Of a DNA stretch of 64,000 nt, positions 33,522-45,989 are shown piece after piece. Each line of letters starts with the position of its first letter. Within the stretch, counting starts at the first letter, position 1. A program made the translations under genes and the position numbers. The notes under the pieces were generated by a model. It was given only the letters and a program-made list of their open reading frames with translations. It was not told the origin of the DNA and did no database searches. The DNA lies in assembly GCA_963662175.1 (NCBI GenBank), contig OY759214.1:5642001-5706000 (forward strand). The letters are read 5' to 3'. This DNA is from Aradus depressus (lineage: Eukaryota; Arthropoda; Insecta; Hemiptera; Aradidae).

Positions 33522-34876
33522 TTCAAATTGAGTTATCCTAGTTATCCAGAGGTCTTTTTTTGTTTTTAGACATTTCTTAATTTCTAATTTATCAAACCAG
33601 TCGAGTGTGGGACCTTTATCTACGAAATGTAAAAATTCCACATTTTTGTCGGCCAAAAACCTGTGACTTGTGGCTATGGCTAGGTGTGGTATAGTACTAG
33701 TTGTGGTATAGTACTAGTTGTGGTATAGTACTAGTTGTGGTATAGTACTAGTTGTGGTATAAATAAAAAATATGTGAGACTGATAAATCTTATTACTTAT
33801 TTAATTCTCCATTCTTGCTACACGGAATGTCAAGAAAAGTTGCGCATATATCCGGGTCTTTCAGTTTGATCGTATTCCACTTCTTTTGTCTAGTCAACCG
33901 GTTAACTCTTGTAGAGGAGATCCTTGCCCTAATTCGAGCAATGATCAAGTGATGATCAGAGTCTACATTTGCGCCTCTGCATGTTCTATTGCTCAACAAG
34001 TTGGCTTTGTGCCGCGCGGTAATTAACAAGTGGTCTATCTGGTTAAAGGTAGCTCCATCCGGTGATCTCCATGTAGCCTTATGAATTCGTCGTCCTGGGA
34101 ATAGTGTGCTCCCTATGACCATGTTTCGTGACGCAGCAAAGTGAACAATCCTTTTCCCGTTGTCATTGCTTTCATCGTGAAGGCTCTGAATGCCAATGGT
34201 CGGCCTGTACACTTCTTCTTTCCCAATCTTGGCATTAAAGTCCCCTAAGAGAATCTTTATATCGCTTCTAGGGCAACCATTATGAGCTCTTTCCAGCTCT
34301 TCATAGAAATTCTCCTTTTCATCTTCACTTGACGTTTCGGTAGGTGCTTGGCAACTAATTAGGCTATAATTGTAAAATACTCCCTTAATACGGAGGGTAC
34401 ATAGTCGTTCGTTGAGGGGGAAAAATCCAATAATTTTCTGTCTCATTCTTCCTCTTACTATGAAGCCAGTTCCAAACATGTGGTTTTTTTGGTGGCAGCT
34501 GTAATAAATTGTATGGAATTTCTTTCTTTTCAATCAGTCCACTACCTGTCCAAAGAGTCTCTTGAATAGCAGCTATGTCAATTTTATACATAATAAATAT
34601 ACTATTTTATTTTCTAATCTAATATTTATTTATTTATTAATGGAATTTTAATTTTTAAAAAAATATCTGAAATGTTGCCCCCAATTCATGCTGCCCAGGC
34701 CAAGTGCCTTGAGTTTTTGAGTGTATTGTAAATCCGTCCCTGTATATACTCGTACATACAAAATAATAAGAAAGCAAAACAAGAAAAATAATATAAAGTA
34801 TATGCAAAATAATAAATATTGTAGTGTAATGGATTTACGCGGTCTAAATGTATTTTTTAATATATGTATATATATA

Positions 34877-36929
34877 CCGGGTGATTCATTTAACCTGAAA
34901 AACAAGAATAAATCGAAAAATAAGCTTTATCGAAAAAAATTCTTCAAACAAAAGTTGCAGGGTTTAAAGGGGGACATATAATGGTAATACGAAATTTAAC
35001 ATAAGTAAGGTTTTCAGGGTTAAATCAAGGGCAACTTCGATTTTTTCAATGGAAACCCATAGTTTTAATTGCATACTTGTATTCTACGTGAAAAAATACG
35101 TATCTTTTGTAGGAAAAGTTTTGTTTGAAAATGCCAATTATTTATGGTTTTGAGAATTTAAAAACACAAATTTGATGCACAAAGAAATAAACATAGATTA
35201 AATTAAAATGATTGTTATTGTAACAAAGCATCAATATTTTACACAAAATTTTGAAAACAAATTTTAATTGAATAATTTCACACCACTTATCAACAATTAA
35301 TTATCATCTTAATAAATGTTCAAAATGATGTCCCTGAACTTCAATACATTTTTCAACCCGTGTAATGAAACATTACACCGTCCTTAATAAAGTTTTTCTG
35401 CCAATTTCTCGACATGCATTTCTGATTCTCTCTTTCATATTTTCAGTTGTAGTTGGCACATTTTTGTATACTTGTTCTTTTAAATATCCCCATAGAAAAA
35501 ATCTGGTGAAGTTAAGTCCGGTGACCTAGCTGGCCAGTTTACTGGACCACCTCGACCAATCCACCGGTTAGGATAGTCTCGTTTTAATAATTCACGTGCT
35601 GTTATTGCATAATGCGCTGGACAACCATAGTTTTGGAACCACATATTTATTCTTTCTTGAAGGGTCAAATTTTCAAGAAGCTCTGGTAATTGTTGGTCTA
35701 AAAATTCTGCATATTTTTCTCCATTTAAATTACCATCAATGAAAAAAGGGCCTATAAGTTTATCCCCAATAATTCCGCATCATACATTCACTCTCCTTGG
35801 TCTTTGATTTTCAACTTCACGTAACCAATGAGGATTCTCTGTTGACCAATAATGCATATTATGCCTATTAACTTCTCCGTTGTTTGTAAAACTTGATTCA
35901 TCTGAGAATAATACATTATGAAAAAAATTTGGATCAATTCGTTGTTGCTCGAGGGCCCATCGACAAAATACTAAACGATTTTGAAAATCATCTCCATGAA
36001 GTTCCTGATGTAAGGATGATATTTAAACCGTTTTAAAATTCTACAAATGCTAACTTGGGATATTCCAGAGTTTTTACTGATTGTACGAGAGCTAACATTT
36101 GGATCAATAGCAACTGCGGCTAAAACTGCAATTTCATTTTGTTCTCCAGTAACCGTGTTTCTGCGTTTCCTTTTTTCTGGTTGAATAGAACCATTTTCAG
36201 AAAATTGATTTACAACACGATAAAAAGACGAAGTAGATATTGGCCTTCGATCGGGAAAACGTTCAGCATACAATTCAACATCATTCTTTATGCTTCGACG
36301 AGCTTCTCCATAAATGAAAATAATTTCAATTTTCTCCGGGATAGTTAAATATTCCATTATTAATTTTTAGAAAAATTCAATATTTTATCACTGATATTGT
36401 GCACGTCTAGATAAAGCACAAGATATCAACTACAACAGAATTAGGTCTATTGTTTACACCTCGTAGTAATAAATAACTTCTTTGTTTCAGTTATGTTTAC
36501 ATTTTATTTACTTTTAAAATAAATAAATAAATACATTTTGTGTAAAATATTAATTCTTTGTTACAATAACATCCTTTTTCATTTAATCGATGTTTATTTC
36601 CTTGTGCATCAAATTTGTGTTTTTAAATTCTCAAAACCATAAAAAATTGACATTTTCAAACAAAACTTTTCCTACAAAAGATACGTATTTTTTTACGTAG
36701 AATACAAGTATGCAATTAAAACTATGGGTTTCCATTGAAAAAATCGAAGTTGCCCTTGATGTTGAACCCTGAAAACGTCAGTGAACCCTGAAAACGTCAC
36801 TCGATGTTAAATTTCGTATTACCATTATATGTCCCCCTTTAAACCCTCCAACTTTTGTTTGAAGAATTTTTTTCGATAAAGCTTATTTTTCGATTTATTC
36901 TTGTTTTTCAGGTTAAATGAATCACCCGG
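34877..36929. mobile_element. Mariner-like transposon with about 370-bp TIRs
   Basis: CCGGGTGATTCATTTAACCT at 34877 is matched by its reverse complement ending at 36929, with TA on both sides in a TATATA context. The inverted similarity continues for about 370 bases (34877-35245 against 36550-36929), far longer than the 30 bp of classical mariners. A small duplication (GTGAACCCTGAAAACGTCA) distinguishes the right arm. A defective transposase lies between. Confidence 0.85.
35300..36357 (-). pseudogene. Mariner-like transposase, inactive
   Basis: Starts MEYLTIPEKIEIIFIYGEAR at 36357. The N-terminal HTH region reads LYAERFPDRRPISTSSFYRV and NSGISQVSICRILKRFKYHP. After a frameshift near 35990 come RLVFCRWALEQQ, VLFSDESSFTNNGEVNRHNM (first catalytic Asp), a TGA where VWCGI is expected, FFIDGNLNGEKYAEFLDQQL, MWFQNYGCPAHYA and WPARSPDLTSPDFFYGDI (third acidic block, SPDL). 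The family usually has FQ-x-DG at the second catalytic site; here Tyr replaces the Asp. With a stop, frameshifts and a lost catalytic residue it cannot act. Confidence 0.8.
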
Positions 36930-36931
36930 TA

Positions 36932-37749
36932 TATATAAAATAAACAATGTATGTAGTGGAAATATATATATAAAATATATAAGGTATGGAGAAATCAAGT
37001 AAACCCCAATGGGGCTGGGAGCAGGTAACGGATAGTAAAAGAAGGACCCTTTTACCTTCGTCAAATACTTGTAGAGATAGATATACAGATTTTACAATCC
37101 AAACTGACAGTAAGGGTACCGGATTAGAGCCCAAGCCCTCTGTTAGGGTCATATAAACGTCCAGAGTGCATACCTGGAAGTTTAAAAAGTCCAATTGACT
37201 TGCCGCAGGGGGAAAGCAGAATTCTCCCCTGTAAGCTTGGAGAGAAAGAGGAGGGGATGGCCGAGTAGTGGGGGAATATGCAAGATCCTGAGGAGAGTTC
37301 AAGTCCAGAGTTCAGAGGGTACAGAAGTTTTTGGAGTTGAAGTCCAGAGCTACAGTTCAAGTCTAGAGTTCAAGTCGAGAATTCCATTCACGAGGTCGAC
37401 AGTTGAAGTCTTCGGTGCAGTCATGAGTTTGGTCTTCAACAGTCACAGTCCAGTTCAAGAGGTGGAAGGGAGCTTCAATACAATCATGCAGGGAGTTCAG
37501 TCCAGTCCAGTTCAGTTGAAGTCCATGTCAGTCCCCAGTTCAGTCCAAGCAGTCTTCAGAGACTGCCAGAGATCAGAGAATCCCTAATCAGCACACGGCA
37601 GTATCCGTCAAGCATCCAGCCACCTACACAGGCTCTGATGAAACCTGAAGATCTTGGAAACGGTATACCCGATTTCCACCAAACATGGCTAAAAACCATC
37701 TCGCAAATACCAGCTTTTGAGACAAGAAAAACGCTTTGAAATGGATTGA
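36932..37749. other. Intronic sequence leading into the satellite
   Basis: 37290-37560 is rich in AGTTCA/AGTCC words. 37641-37750 (ACCCGATTTCCACCAAACAT ... GATTGAGCCGTCTTGGAGCT) looks like the tail of a dispersed arthropod repeat ending in CAGACAGACA, and it runs straight into the first satellite unit. Confidence 0.45.
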
Positions 37750-40700
37750 GCCGTCTTGGAGCTACGATGCCACAGACAGACAAACAAAGGCTTCAAACTT
37801 ATAACAGCCCTCCTTTTTGCACCTTTAGTCACGCTTATTATTTAATTTCGACATATTAAGTCATTATTATTATTACTTTGAACGTCTCATGGGGAGAATA
37901 GCCGTCTTGGAGCTACGATGCCACAGACAGACAGACAAAAGCTTCAAACTTACAACACCCCTCCTTTCTGCACCTTTAGTCACGCTTATTATTTAATTTC
38001 GACGTATTAAGTCATTATTATTACTTTGAACGTCTCATGGGGAGAATAGCCGTCTTGGAGCTACGATGCCACAGACAGACAGACAAAGGCTTCAAACTTA
38101 CAACACCCCTCCTTTTTGCACCTTTAGTCTCGCCTATAATTTAGTTTCGACGTATTAAGTCATTATTATTACTTTGAACGTTTCATGGGGAGAATAGCCG
38201 TCTTGGAGCTACGATGCCACAGACAAACAGACAAAGGCTTCAAACTTACAACACCCCTCCTTTTTGCACCTTTAGTCACGCTTATTATTTAATTTCGACG
38301 TATTAAGTCATTATTATCACTTTGAACGTCTCATGGGGAGAATAGCCGTCTTGGAGCTACGATGCCACAGACAGACAGACAAAGGCTTCAAACTTACAAC
38401 ACCCCTCCTTTTTGCACCTTTAGTCTCGCCTATTATTTAGTTTCGACGTATTAAGTCATTATTATTACTTTGAACGTTTCATGGGGAGAATAGCCGTCTT
38501 GGAGCTACGATGCCACAGACAAACAGACAAAGGCTTCAAACTTACAACACCCCTCCTTTTTGCACCTTTAGTCTCGCTTATTATTTAGTTTCGACGTATT
38601 AAGTCATTATTATTACTTTGAACGTCTCATGGGGAGAATAGCCGTCTTGGAGCTACGATGCCACAGACAGACAGACAAAGGCTTCAAACTTACAACACCC
38701 CTCCTTTTTGCACCTTTAGTCTCGCTTATTATTTAGTTTCGACGTATTAAGTCATTATTATTACTTTGAACGTCTCATAGGGAGAATAGCCGTCTTGGAG
38801 CTACGATGCCACAGACAGACAGACAAAGGCTTCAAACTTACAACACCCCTCCTTTTTGCACCTTTAGTCACGCTTATTATTTAATTTCGACGTATTAAGT
38901 CATTATTATTACTTTGAACGTCTCATGGGGAGATAGCCGTCTTGGAGCTACGATGCCACAGACAGACAGACAAAGGCTTCAAACTTACAACACCCCTCCT
39001 TTTTCCACCTTTAGTCACGCTTATTATTTAATTTCGACGTATTAAGTCATTATTATTACTTTGAACGTCTCATGGGGAGAATAGCCGTCTTGGAGCTACG
39101 ATGCCACAGACAAACAGACAAAGGCTTCAAACTTACAACACCCCTCTTTTTTGCACCTTTAGTCACGCTTATTATTTAATTTCGACGTATTAAGTCATTA
39201 TTATTACTTTGAACGTTTCATGGGGAGAATAGCCGTCTTGGAGCTACGATGCCACAGACAGACAGACAAAGGCTTCAAACTTGCAACACCCCTCCTTTTT
39301 GCACCTTTAGTCACGCTTCTTATTTAATTTCGACGTATTAAGTCATTATTATTGCTTTGAACGTCTCATGGGGAGAATAGGCGTCTTGGAGTTATGAGGC
39401 CACAGACAGACAGACAAAGGCTTCAAACTTACAACACCCCTCCTTTTTGCACCTTTAGTCACGCTTCTTATTTAATTTCGACGTACTATGTCATTATTAT
39501 TACTTTGAACGTCTCATGGGGAGAATAGCCGTCTTGGAGCTACAATGCCACAGACAAACAGACAAAGGCTTCAAACTTACAACACCCCTCTATTTTGCAC
39601 CTTTAGTCACGCTTATTATTTAATTTCGACGTATTAAGTCATTATTATTACTTTGAACGTCTCATGGGGAGAATAGCCGTCTTAGAGCTACGATGCCACA
39701 GACAAACAGACAAGGGCTTCAAACTTACAACACCCCTCCTTTTTGCACCTTTAGTCACACTTATTATTTAATTTCGACGTATTAGGTCATTATTATTACT
39801 TTGAACGTTTCATGGGGAGAATAGCCGTCTTGGAGCTACGATGCCACAGACAGACAGACAAAGGCTTCAAACTTGCAACACCCCTCCTTTTTGCACCTTT
39901 AGTCACGCTTATTATTTAATTTCGACGTATTATGTCATTATTATTATTACTTTGAACGTCTCATGGGGAGAATAGCCGTTTTGGAGCTACGATGCCACAG
40001 ACAAACAGACAAAGGCTCAAACTTACAACACCCCTCCTTTTTCCACCTTTAGTCACGCTTATTATTTAATTTCGACGTATTAGGTCATTATTATTACTTT
40101 GAACGTCTCATGGGGAGAATAGCCGTCTTGGAGTTACGATGCCACAGACAAACAGACAAAGGCTTCAAACTTACAACACCCCTCCTTTTTGCTCCTTTAG
40201 TCTCGCTTATTATTTAATTTCGACGTATTAAGTCATTATTATTGCTTTGAACGTCTCATGGGGAGAATAGGCGTCTTGGAGTTATGAGGCCACAGACAGA
40301 CAGACAAAGGCTTCAAACTTACAACACCCCTCCTTTTTGCACCTTTAGTCACGCTTCTTATTTAATTTCGACGTATTAAGTCATTATTATTGCTTTGAAC
40401 GTCTCATGGGGAGAATAGGCGTCTTGGAGTTATGAGGCCACAGACAGACAGACAAAGGCTTCAAACTTACAACACCCCTCCTTTTTGCACCTTTAGTCAC
40501 GCTTCTTATTTAATTTCGACGTACTATGTCATTATTATTACTTTGAACGTCTCATGGGGAGAATAGCCGTCTTGGAGCTACAATGCCACAGACAAACAGA
40601 CAAAGGCTTCAAACTTACAACACCCCTCTATTTTGCACCTTTAGTCACGCTTATTATTTAATTTCGACGTATTAAGTCATTATTATTACTTTGAACGTCT

Positions 40701-42997
40701 CATGGGGAGAATAGCCGTCTTAGAGCTACGATGCCACAGACAAACAGACAAGGGCTTCAAACTTACAACACCCCTCCTTTTTGCACCTTTAGTCACACTT
40801 ATTATTTAATTTCGACGTATTAGGTCATTATTATTACTTTGAACGTTTCATGGGGAGAATAGCCGTCTTGGAGCTACGATGCCACAGACAGACAGACAAA
40901 GGCTTCAAACTTGCAACACCCCTCCTTTTTGCACCTTTAGTCACGCTTATTATTTAATTTCGACGTATTATGTCATTATTATTATTACTTTGAACGTCTC
41001 ATGGGGAGAATAGCCGTTTTGGAGCTACGATGCCACAGACAAACAGACAAAGGCTCAAACTTACAACACCCCTCCTTTTTCCACCTTTAGTCACGCTTAT
41101 TATTTAATTTCGACGTATTAGGTCATTATTATTACTTTGAACGTCTCATGGGGAGAATAGCCGTCTTGGAGTTACGATGCCACAGACAAACAGACAAAGG
41201 CTTCAAACTTACAACACCCCTCCTTTTTGCTCCTTTAGTCTCGCTTATTATTTAATTTCGACGTATTAAGTCATTATTATTGCTTTGAACGTCTCATGGG
41301 GAGAATAGGCGTCTTGGAGTTATGAGGCCACAGACAGACAGACAAAGGCTTCAAACTTACAACACCCCTCCTTTTTGCACCTTTAGTCACGCTTCTTATT
41401 TAATTTCGACGTATTATGTCATTATTATTACTTTGAACGTCTCATGGGGAGAATAGCCGTCTTGGAGCTACAATGCCACAGACAAACAGACAAAGGCTTC
41501 AAACTTACAACACCCCTCTATTTTGCACCTTTAGTCACGCTTATTATTTAATTTCGACGTATTAAGTCATTATTATTACTTTGAACGTCTCATGGGGAGA
41601 ATAGCCGTCTTGGAGCTACGATGCCACAGACAAACAGACAAAGGCTTCAAACTTACAACACCCCTCTTTTTTGCACTTTTAGTCACGCTTATTATTTAAT
41701 TTCGACGTATTAAGTCATTATTATTATTACTTTGAACGTCTCATGGGGAGAATAGCCGTCTTGGAGCTACGATGCCACAGACAGACAGACAAAGGCTTCA
41801 AACTTACAACACCCCTCCTTTTTGCACCTTTAGTCACGCTTATTATTTAATTTTGACGTATTAAGTCATTATTATTGCTTTGAATGTCTCATGGGGAGAA
41901 TAGGCGTCTTGGAGTTATGAGGCCACAGACAGACAGACAAAGGCTTCAAACTTACAACACCCCTCCTTTTTGCACCTTTAGTCACGCTTCTTATTTAATT
42001 TCGACGTATTATGTCATTATTATTACTTTGAACGTTTCATGGGGAGAATAGCCGTCTTGGAGCTACGATGCCACAGACAGACAGACAAAGGCTTCAAACT
42101 TGCAACACCCCTCCTTTTTGCACCTTTAGTCACGCTTATTATTTAATTTCGACGTATTATGTCATTATTATTATTACTTTGAACGTCTCATGGGGAGAAT
42201 AGCCGTTTTGGAGCTACGATGCCACAGACAAACAGACAAAGGCTCAAACTTACAACACCCCTCCTTTTTCCACCTTTAGTCACGCTTATTATTTAATTTC
42301 GACGTATTAAGTCATTATTATTACTTTGAACGTCTCATGGGGAGAATAGCCGTCTTGGAGTTACGATGCCACAGACAAACAGACAAAGGCTTCAAACTTA
42401 CAACACCCTTCCTTTTTGCACCTTTAGTCTCGCTTATTATTTAATTTCGACGTATTAAGTCATTATTATTGCTTTGAACGTCTCATGGGGAGAATAGGCG
42501 TCTTGGAGTTATGAGGCCACAGACAGACAGACAAAGGCTTCAAACTTACAACACCCCTCCTTTTTGCACCTTTAGTCACGCTTATTATTTAATTTCGACG
42601 TATTAAGTCATTATTATTACTTTGAACGTCTCATGGGGAGAATAGCCGTCTTGGAGCTACGATGCCACAGACAAACAGACAAAGGCTTCAAACTTACAAC
42701 ACCCCTCTTTTTTGCACCTTTAGTCACGCTTATTATTTAATTTCGACGTATTAAGTCATTATTATTATTACTTTGAACGTCTCATGGGGAGAATAGCCGT
42801 CTTGGAGCTACGATGCCACAGACAGACAGACAAAGGCTTCAAACTTACAACACCCCTCCTTTTTGCACCTTTAGTCACGCTTATTATTTAATTTTGACGT
42901 ATTAAGTCATTATTATTATTACTTTGAACGTCTCATGGGGAGAATAGCCGTCTTGGAGCTACGATGCCACAGACAAACAGACAAAGGCTTCAAACTT
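37750..42997. repeat. 148-bp satellite array, about 35 copies, with higher-order repeat
   Basis: The unit contains AGCCGTCTTGGAGCTACGAT, GCCACAGACAGACAGACAAA, AACACCCCTCCTTTTTGCAC, TTTAGTCACGCTTATTATTT and TCATGGGGAGAATA. Spacing between units is 148 bp (151 where ATT is added). Variant units (GGCGTCTTGGAGTTATGAGG) recur, and the block from about 39380 repeats at about 40418: a 7-unit, 1038-bp higher-order repeat. It fills most of the intron between module 2 exons b and c. Confidence 0.95.
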
Positions 42998-43193
42998 TTA
43001 ACTGCCTTTTTTTTGGGGGGAGTATGTCTGACTGAGCACTTCATTAATACTATCAATATAAAGCCCATAGATACCACCTGATATCAACTCCCCCGATCTA
43101 ACCTCGCCCCTCGTTAAATAAGTACCAACCTACATTTTACATACAAGTATGATTCTTCAGGTTTTACTAGTATTATGAATTTTTATTTTTCAG

Positions 43194-43229
43194 GACTTTT
43201 TACATTGCATCATGGGAAAAGGAGGCCTT
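43194..43229 (+). CDS. Module 2 exon c (36-nt micro-exon with Cys)
   Basis: DFLHCIMGKGGL between GAATTTTTATTTTTCAG and CTT|GTAAGTTTT. Phase 0-0, 12 codons, Cys fifth, as in modules 1 and 3. A second frame happens to be open too (TFYIASWEKEA), but it would break the phase with exons b and d. It has survived immediately beside a 5-kb satellite. Confidence 0.7.
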
Positions 43230-43466
43230 GTAAGTTTTTTTATTTTCTGTTTTAAGGGAAATTTTACGTTCTATCAGTTTTTTGTTATATTTCAGACTTT
43301 TTGTTTTTCCGTCGCTCTGATGCACATGAACCAAACTTCACTATGGCAGTCCGCTCGAAACAACCCCCCGTAGGCCTGACGTGCTAAACTCTTTTTATCT
43401 CACAGTCTAAAAAAAACTTAAGGACCCGAACGGGGATAAATCTCAGAATTGAACTATTTCATATCT

Positions 43467-43540
43467 TAGTTTGACTCATGGGTAAAGTGCAGGCCTAAAG
43501 AGATGAAAGTTGAAGGTTCGAATCCAGCCTGCAGATCATA
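43467..43540 (+). other. Weak tRNA-like segment
   Basis: GAAGGTTCGAATCCAGCCTG contains a B-box (GGTTCGAATCC), with ACTCATGGGTAAAGTGCAGG about 35 bases upstream as a poor A box. Probably a decayed SINE head; not a functional tRNA. Confidence 0.3.
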
Positions 43541-43690
43541 CATTTTTTATGTGTCCCATTCTCGTGATGTTTTTTGTAAATTTTATTGTTTTCTAATACT
43601 CCCAGGATTTTGGAACGTCGGCTCCTATGAGAATATTCGGTCAGGTCCAAGGTCCAACTTGGTTATATTTTCATTTTATTTATTTTGCAG

Positions 43691-43808
43691 TTATCCAGCA
43701 GACGAAATAAAATGTTGGACCGGGAGGTGGTTAAACTGAAGTACGGTGGAAAAGTTAGACTTTCTCAGGAGGATAGTTGGTTACGTTCAATTGATCCGGA
43801 TGAAAAGA
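43691..43808 (+). CDS. Module 2 exon d of the OBP-like micro-exon gene
   Basis: 118 nt, from TTTATTTATTTTGCAG to AAGA|GTAAGT. Reads LSSRRNKMLDREVVKLKYGG, then KVRLSQEDSWLRSIDPDEK. Phase 0 to 1, like the other d exons, and the A joins GT of the exon at 47692 to give Ser. Unlike modules 1 and 3 it has no Cys near its end. The partner Cys in exon e is also missing. Confidence 0.65.
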
Positions 43809-44247
43809 GTAAGTTGTAACTGGGCCATTATAGTATGTATTCATATATATAATCTCATTATTTACTTACCATATATTACCTTATGTATATATATGAATCC
43901 TTACATCCATATCTTGGGGTCGACTATGGCGCCCCTATGAATCACAACCCCGAGCCTGAACTAGTGCTACGCTTACAGCCAATGGGGTACTCAATGCTAG
44001 AAAACATTAGTTTTTTGGTTCAGGCTAATTGTTGTGGTTCATTGGGGAGCCACAATCTACCTCAAGATATCCATGTAACATCTCCTATATTATACGATAT
44101 AGTTAGCCCGAGCTTTAACTTCGACATCATATCTCCTACTACCAGAGCGCTCTTTCGTCGCTCTGGTGGAGACGTGCCCTATGGGACGTGGACACGTGTC
44201 TACTATGAGAGTCCTAAATTTTTATTCATCTCTGGTAAAGGTTTTTA

Positions 44248-44428
44248 ACGAGTACCTACCTGACATCATAAAGGCTCTGGACCATCGCTTCACGTCCCAT
44301 CTGAAGAACGGGTGCTTAAGTTTATTTTACCTCCCAGATAAAATAAACTAAGGGCCTCGGCCGGGTTTCGAACCCGCGGTATTGACCTCCGTAAGCAAGC
44401 ACACATACCACTCAGCTACCTGCGCTGA
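44248..44428 (-). mobile_element. tRNA-derived SINE, family B, copy 2
   Basis: On the minus strand from 44428: GCGCAGGTAGCTGAGTGGTA (A box), GCGGGTTCGAAACCC (B box), then TTATCTGGGAGGTAAAATAA, an inverted-repeat pair with TTTATTTTACCTCCCAG, and CAGATGGGACGTGAAGCGAT, GAGCCTTTATGATGTCAGGT. The body matches the copy at 2088-2260. The tRNA head differs, so the same body may have been paired with different tRNA heads. Confidence 0.7.
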
Positions 44429-45989
44429 CGCTCTATACGATATATATAACGGTTACTAGAATTTTTTTATTCTGTCAATGTTTAACAGCGATTTAGTTTT
44501 CTAGAAAAGAAAAAAGTTACGAATTGGCATTACGACACAAACTGGGAATGCTGTACAGTTGTGAATTTTGATTTGGTTTACGGCTGTTAGAGATATTAAA
44601 ATATATCGAAGTTGTTTTCAATATTTGACTTTCCTTTCCCGAAATTATTATGAATTATATTTTTTGTTGTGTTTGGTAAGTAATTAATGACACTTTCTGA
44701 AAGAAATATGATGCTTTAACTATGAAATCGGAAATATGAAAACTTTTTAGATCGTTCATTATAGCTTAACTCTTTTTTCTTTAAATTCTTCTTCTATAAA
44801 AAGTTTCTTCTCCTCCTGGGCTTTTTTTTTTTTTTTCAATATTTAATTATTTTAATAATTAAAAAAACACGTAATTACCAGCCGTACAAATAATAGTTGA
44901 TCAGAAATATTATTTGTTATAGGATTAACATCGTATTCTTTTGGCAAATTAGCACATGGGAATTTCTGAAGATGTCAATTCTTTCCGCAAAGTGCAGTTT
45001 CCATTTCCGTTTTTTCCTATCTAGTCAGCGTGGATGGATTTGGATAATAAAACGTTGTTAATTTTGTACAAAATGTTGCTATTAAAGAAAATGTTAATAG
45101 CAATATGTATATATTTTATGTTAAACATATTACTTTATTATTATCAATGTTTTTTGTAATATATCTTTTTCAGTCTTCTTATTGCAGAATTAACAAAAAA
45201 CACGTCGGTGAACCACCGGCAATTTACTTCCCCAGAACAGATTAATCAATTAACTTTCCACTTCCCCTCCCAAACCAGTCGACCGTCTGAAGGTTATGTC
45301 TTCACTGGGTTTTGACATTCAATATGACATTTCGTGTCGATACATTCATTACAACAGCAGTTATTAGGGTTTTTGTGTTAAGCCTCCCCCCTAAAAAAAA
45401 GAAAAAGAAAGCATTATAACTTCTGAAGAAATTAACATAGATGAACTTTTCGGGAAAATATAGCCCCATTAAGCCGGATCCACACTATAAAAACTTGTGT
45501 GTGTTGAATTTGTTGTGCGGCGAAAATATTTTCGACGCAAAATTACCACACACAGTCAATAAATATTTTTGTTGTGTGCCCTGCTCCAGCCCATAAGTGG
45601 AAAAACGAGTGGAGGTTACATCACTGTTATCATCATCTGTTTTGCTTTTCCCCAGTATTTCTTTTAATTCGCCAATAACTTTTCCGCCTCCTCTAGAGGT
45701 CACGGTACCTATCTTCTTTTTAGTCCACCGTCTTCTACGTCCACTGAAGCCTCAGAAAATACTTTGATATTGCCAGTTATTCATAGTCCGCCCTTGCACC
45801 CGTCTTCTATGTCCATTGAAGATACTAATACTTTCATTGCATTAAACAACTTTCTGGTGATCAAACAAAAATAAATATTTTTCGTAATGTACCTACATAC
45901 TTTCATAAATGTCAATACTATTATGCACTTTTATATTATGACAATAAAATTAATAATGTTTGTTTTATAAAAATAATGGTTAACTTTTA
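44429..45989. other. Intronic sequence with repeat fragments
   Basis: T-rich run at 44822-44837. A piece at 45225-45380 shares TTTCGTGTCGATA-type words with 4650-4760. GCCGGATCCACACTATAAAA and TTGTGCGGCGAAAATATTTT (45473-45535) resemble bases 46665-46690, so this may be the left end of the Harbinger-like element whose transposase fragment follows. Confidence 0.4.

Larger units (their letters stand above)
33105..33805. mobile_element. Insertion with inverted ends and hammerhead-like motif (Penelope-like?)
   Basis: It interrupts the LINE linker. TTAAATAAGTAATAAGATTT and ATCAGTCTCACATATTTTTT near 33137-33177 recur in reverse complement near 33755-33800, and CCATTCTT occurs outside both ends. 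The right part has about five 18-bp copies of CTAGTTGTGGTATAGTA (33690-33762). A motif CTGATGATGGCAAATTGCCG + AAAC on the minus strand (33195-33217) has a hammerhead core with a GGC/GCC stem. Inverted repeats plus such motifs suggest a Penelope-like remnant, but no coding part confirms it. Confidence 0.4.
32345..34600 (-). pseudogene. LINE with RTE/Jockey-like endonuclease, internally deleted
   Basis: From 34591 on the minus strand: IDIAAIQETLWTG (the catalytic Glu block of AP-like endonucleases), DIKILLGDFNAKIGKEEVYR, NQIDHLLITAR and ANVDSDHHLIIARIRARIS, ending the endonuclease near 33795. After an insertion the linker VNIQDTWNGLEAVINKAAEI continues at 33110. The RT fingers and the catalytic centre are deleted, and the reading resumes at SKGLRQGDALACLLFNLALE (32880) and EFTYLGSEITTRNETSAEIK (about 32500). 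Frameshifts occur between pieces. The endonuclease type is the one often mislabelled craniofacial development protein 2 in insects. Confidence 0.7.

Noticed and set aside
43194..43229. Alternative frame TFYIASWEKEA of the micro-exon, resembling TFYVASWNKHQ in the exon at 54324
   Set aside because: The similarity is striking but this frame conflicts with the phases of exons b and d; DFLHCIMGKGGL fits the Cys micro-exon pattern. I treat the match as chance.
43883..44351. 121- and 61-codon ORFs
   Set aside because: Overlap the SINE B body and an intron; no conserved features or splice support.
45485..45703. 72-codon minus ORF as a Harbinger accessory (Myb/MADF) protein
   Set aside because: It runs into the presumed TIR and shows no clear domain; not supportable.
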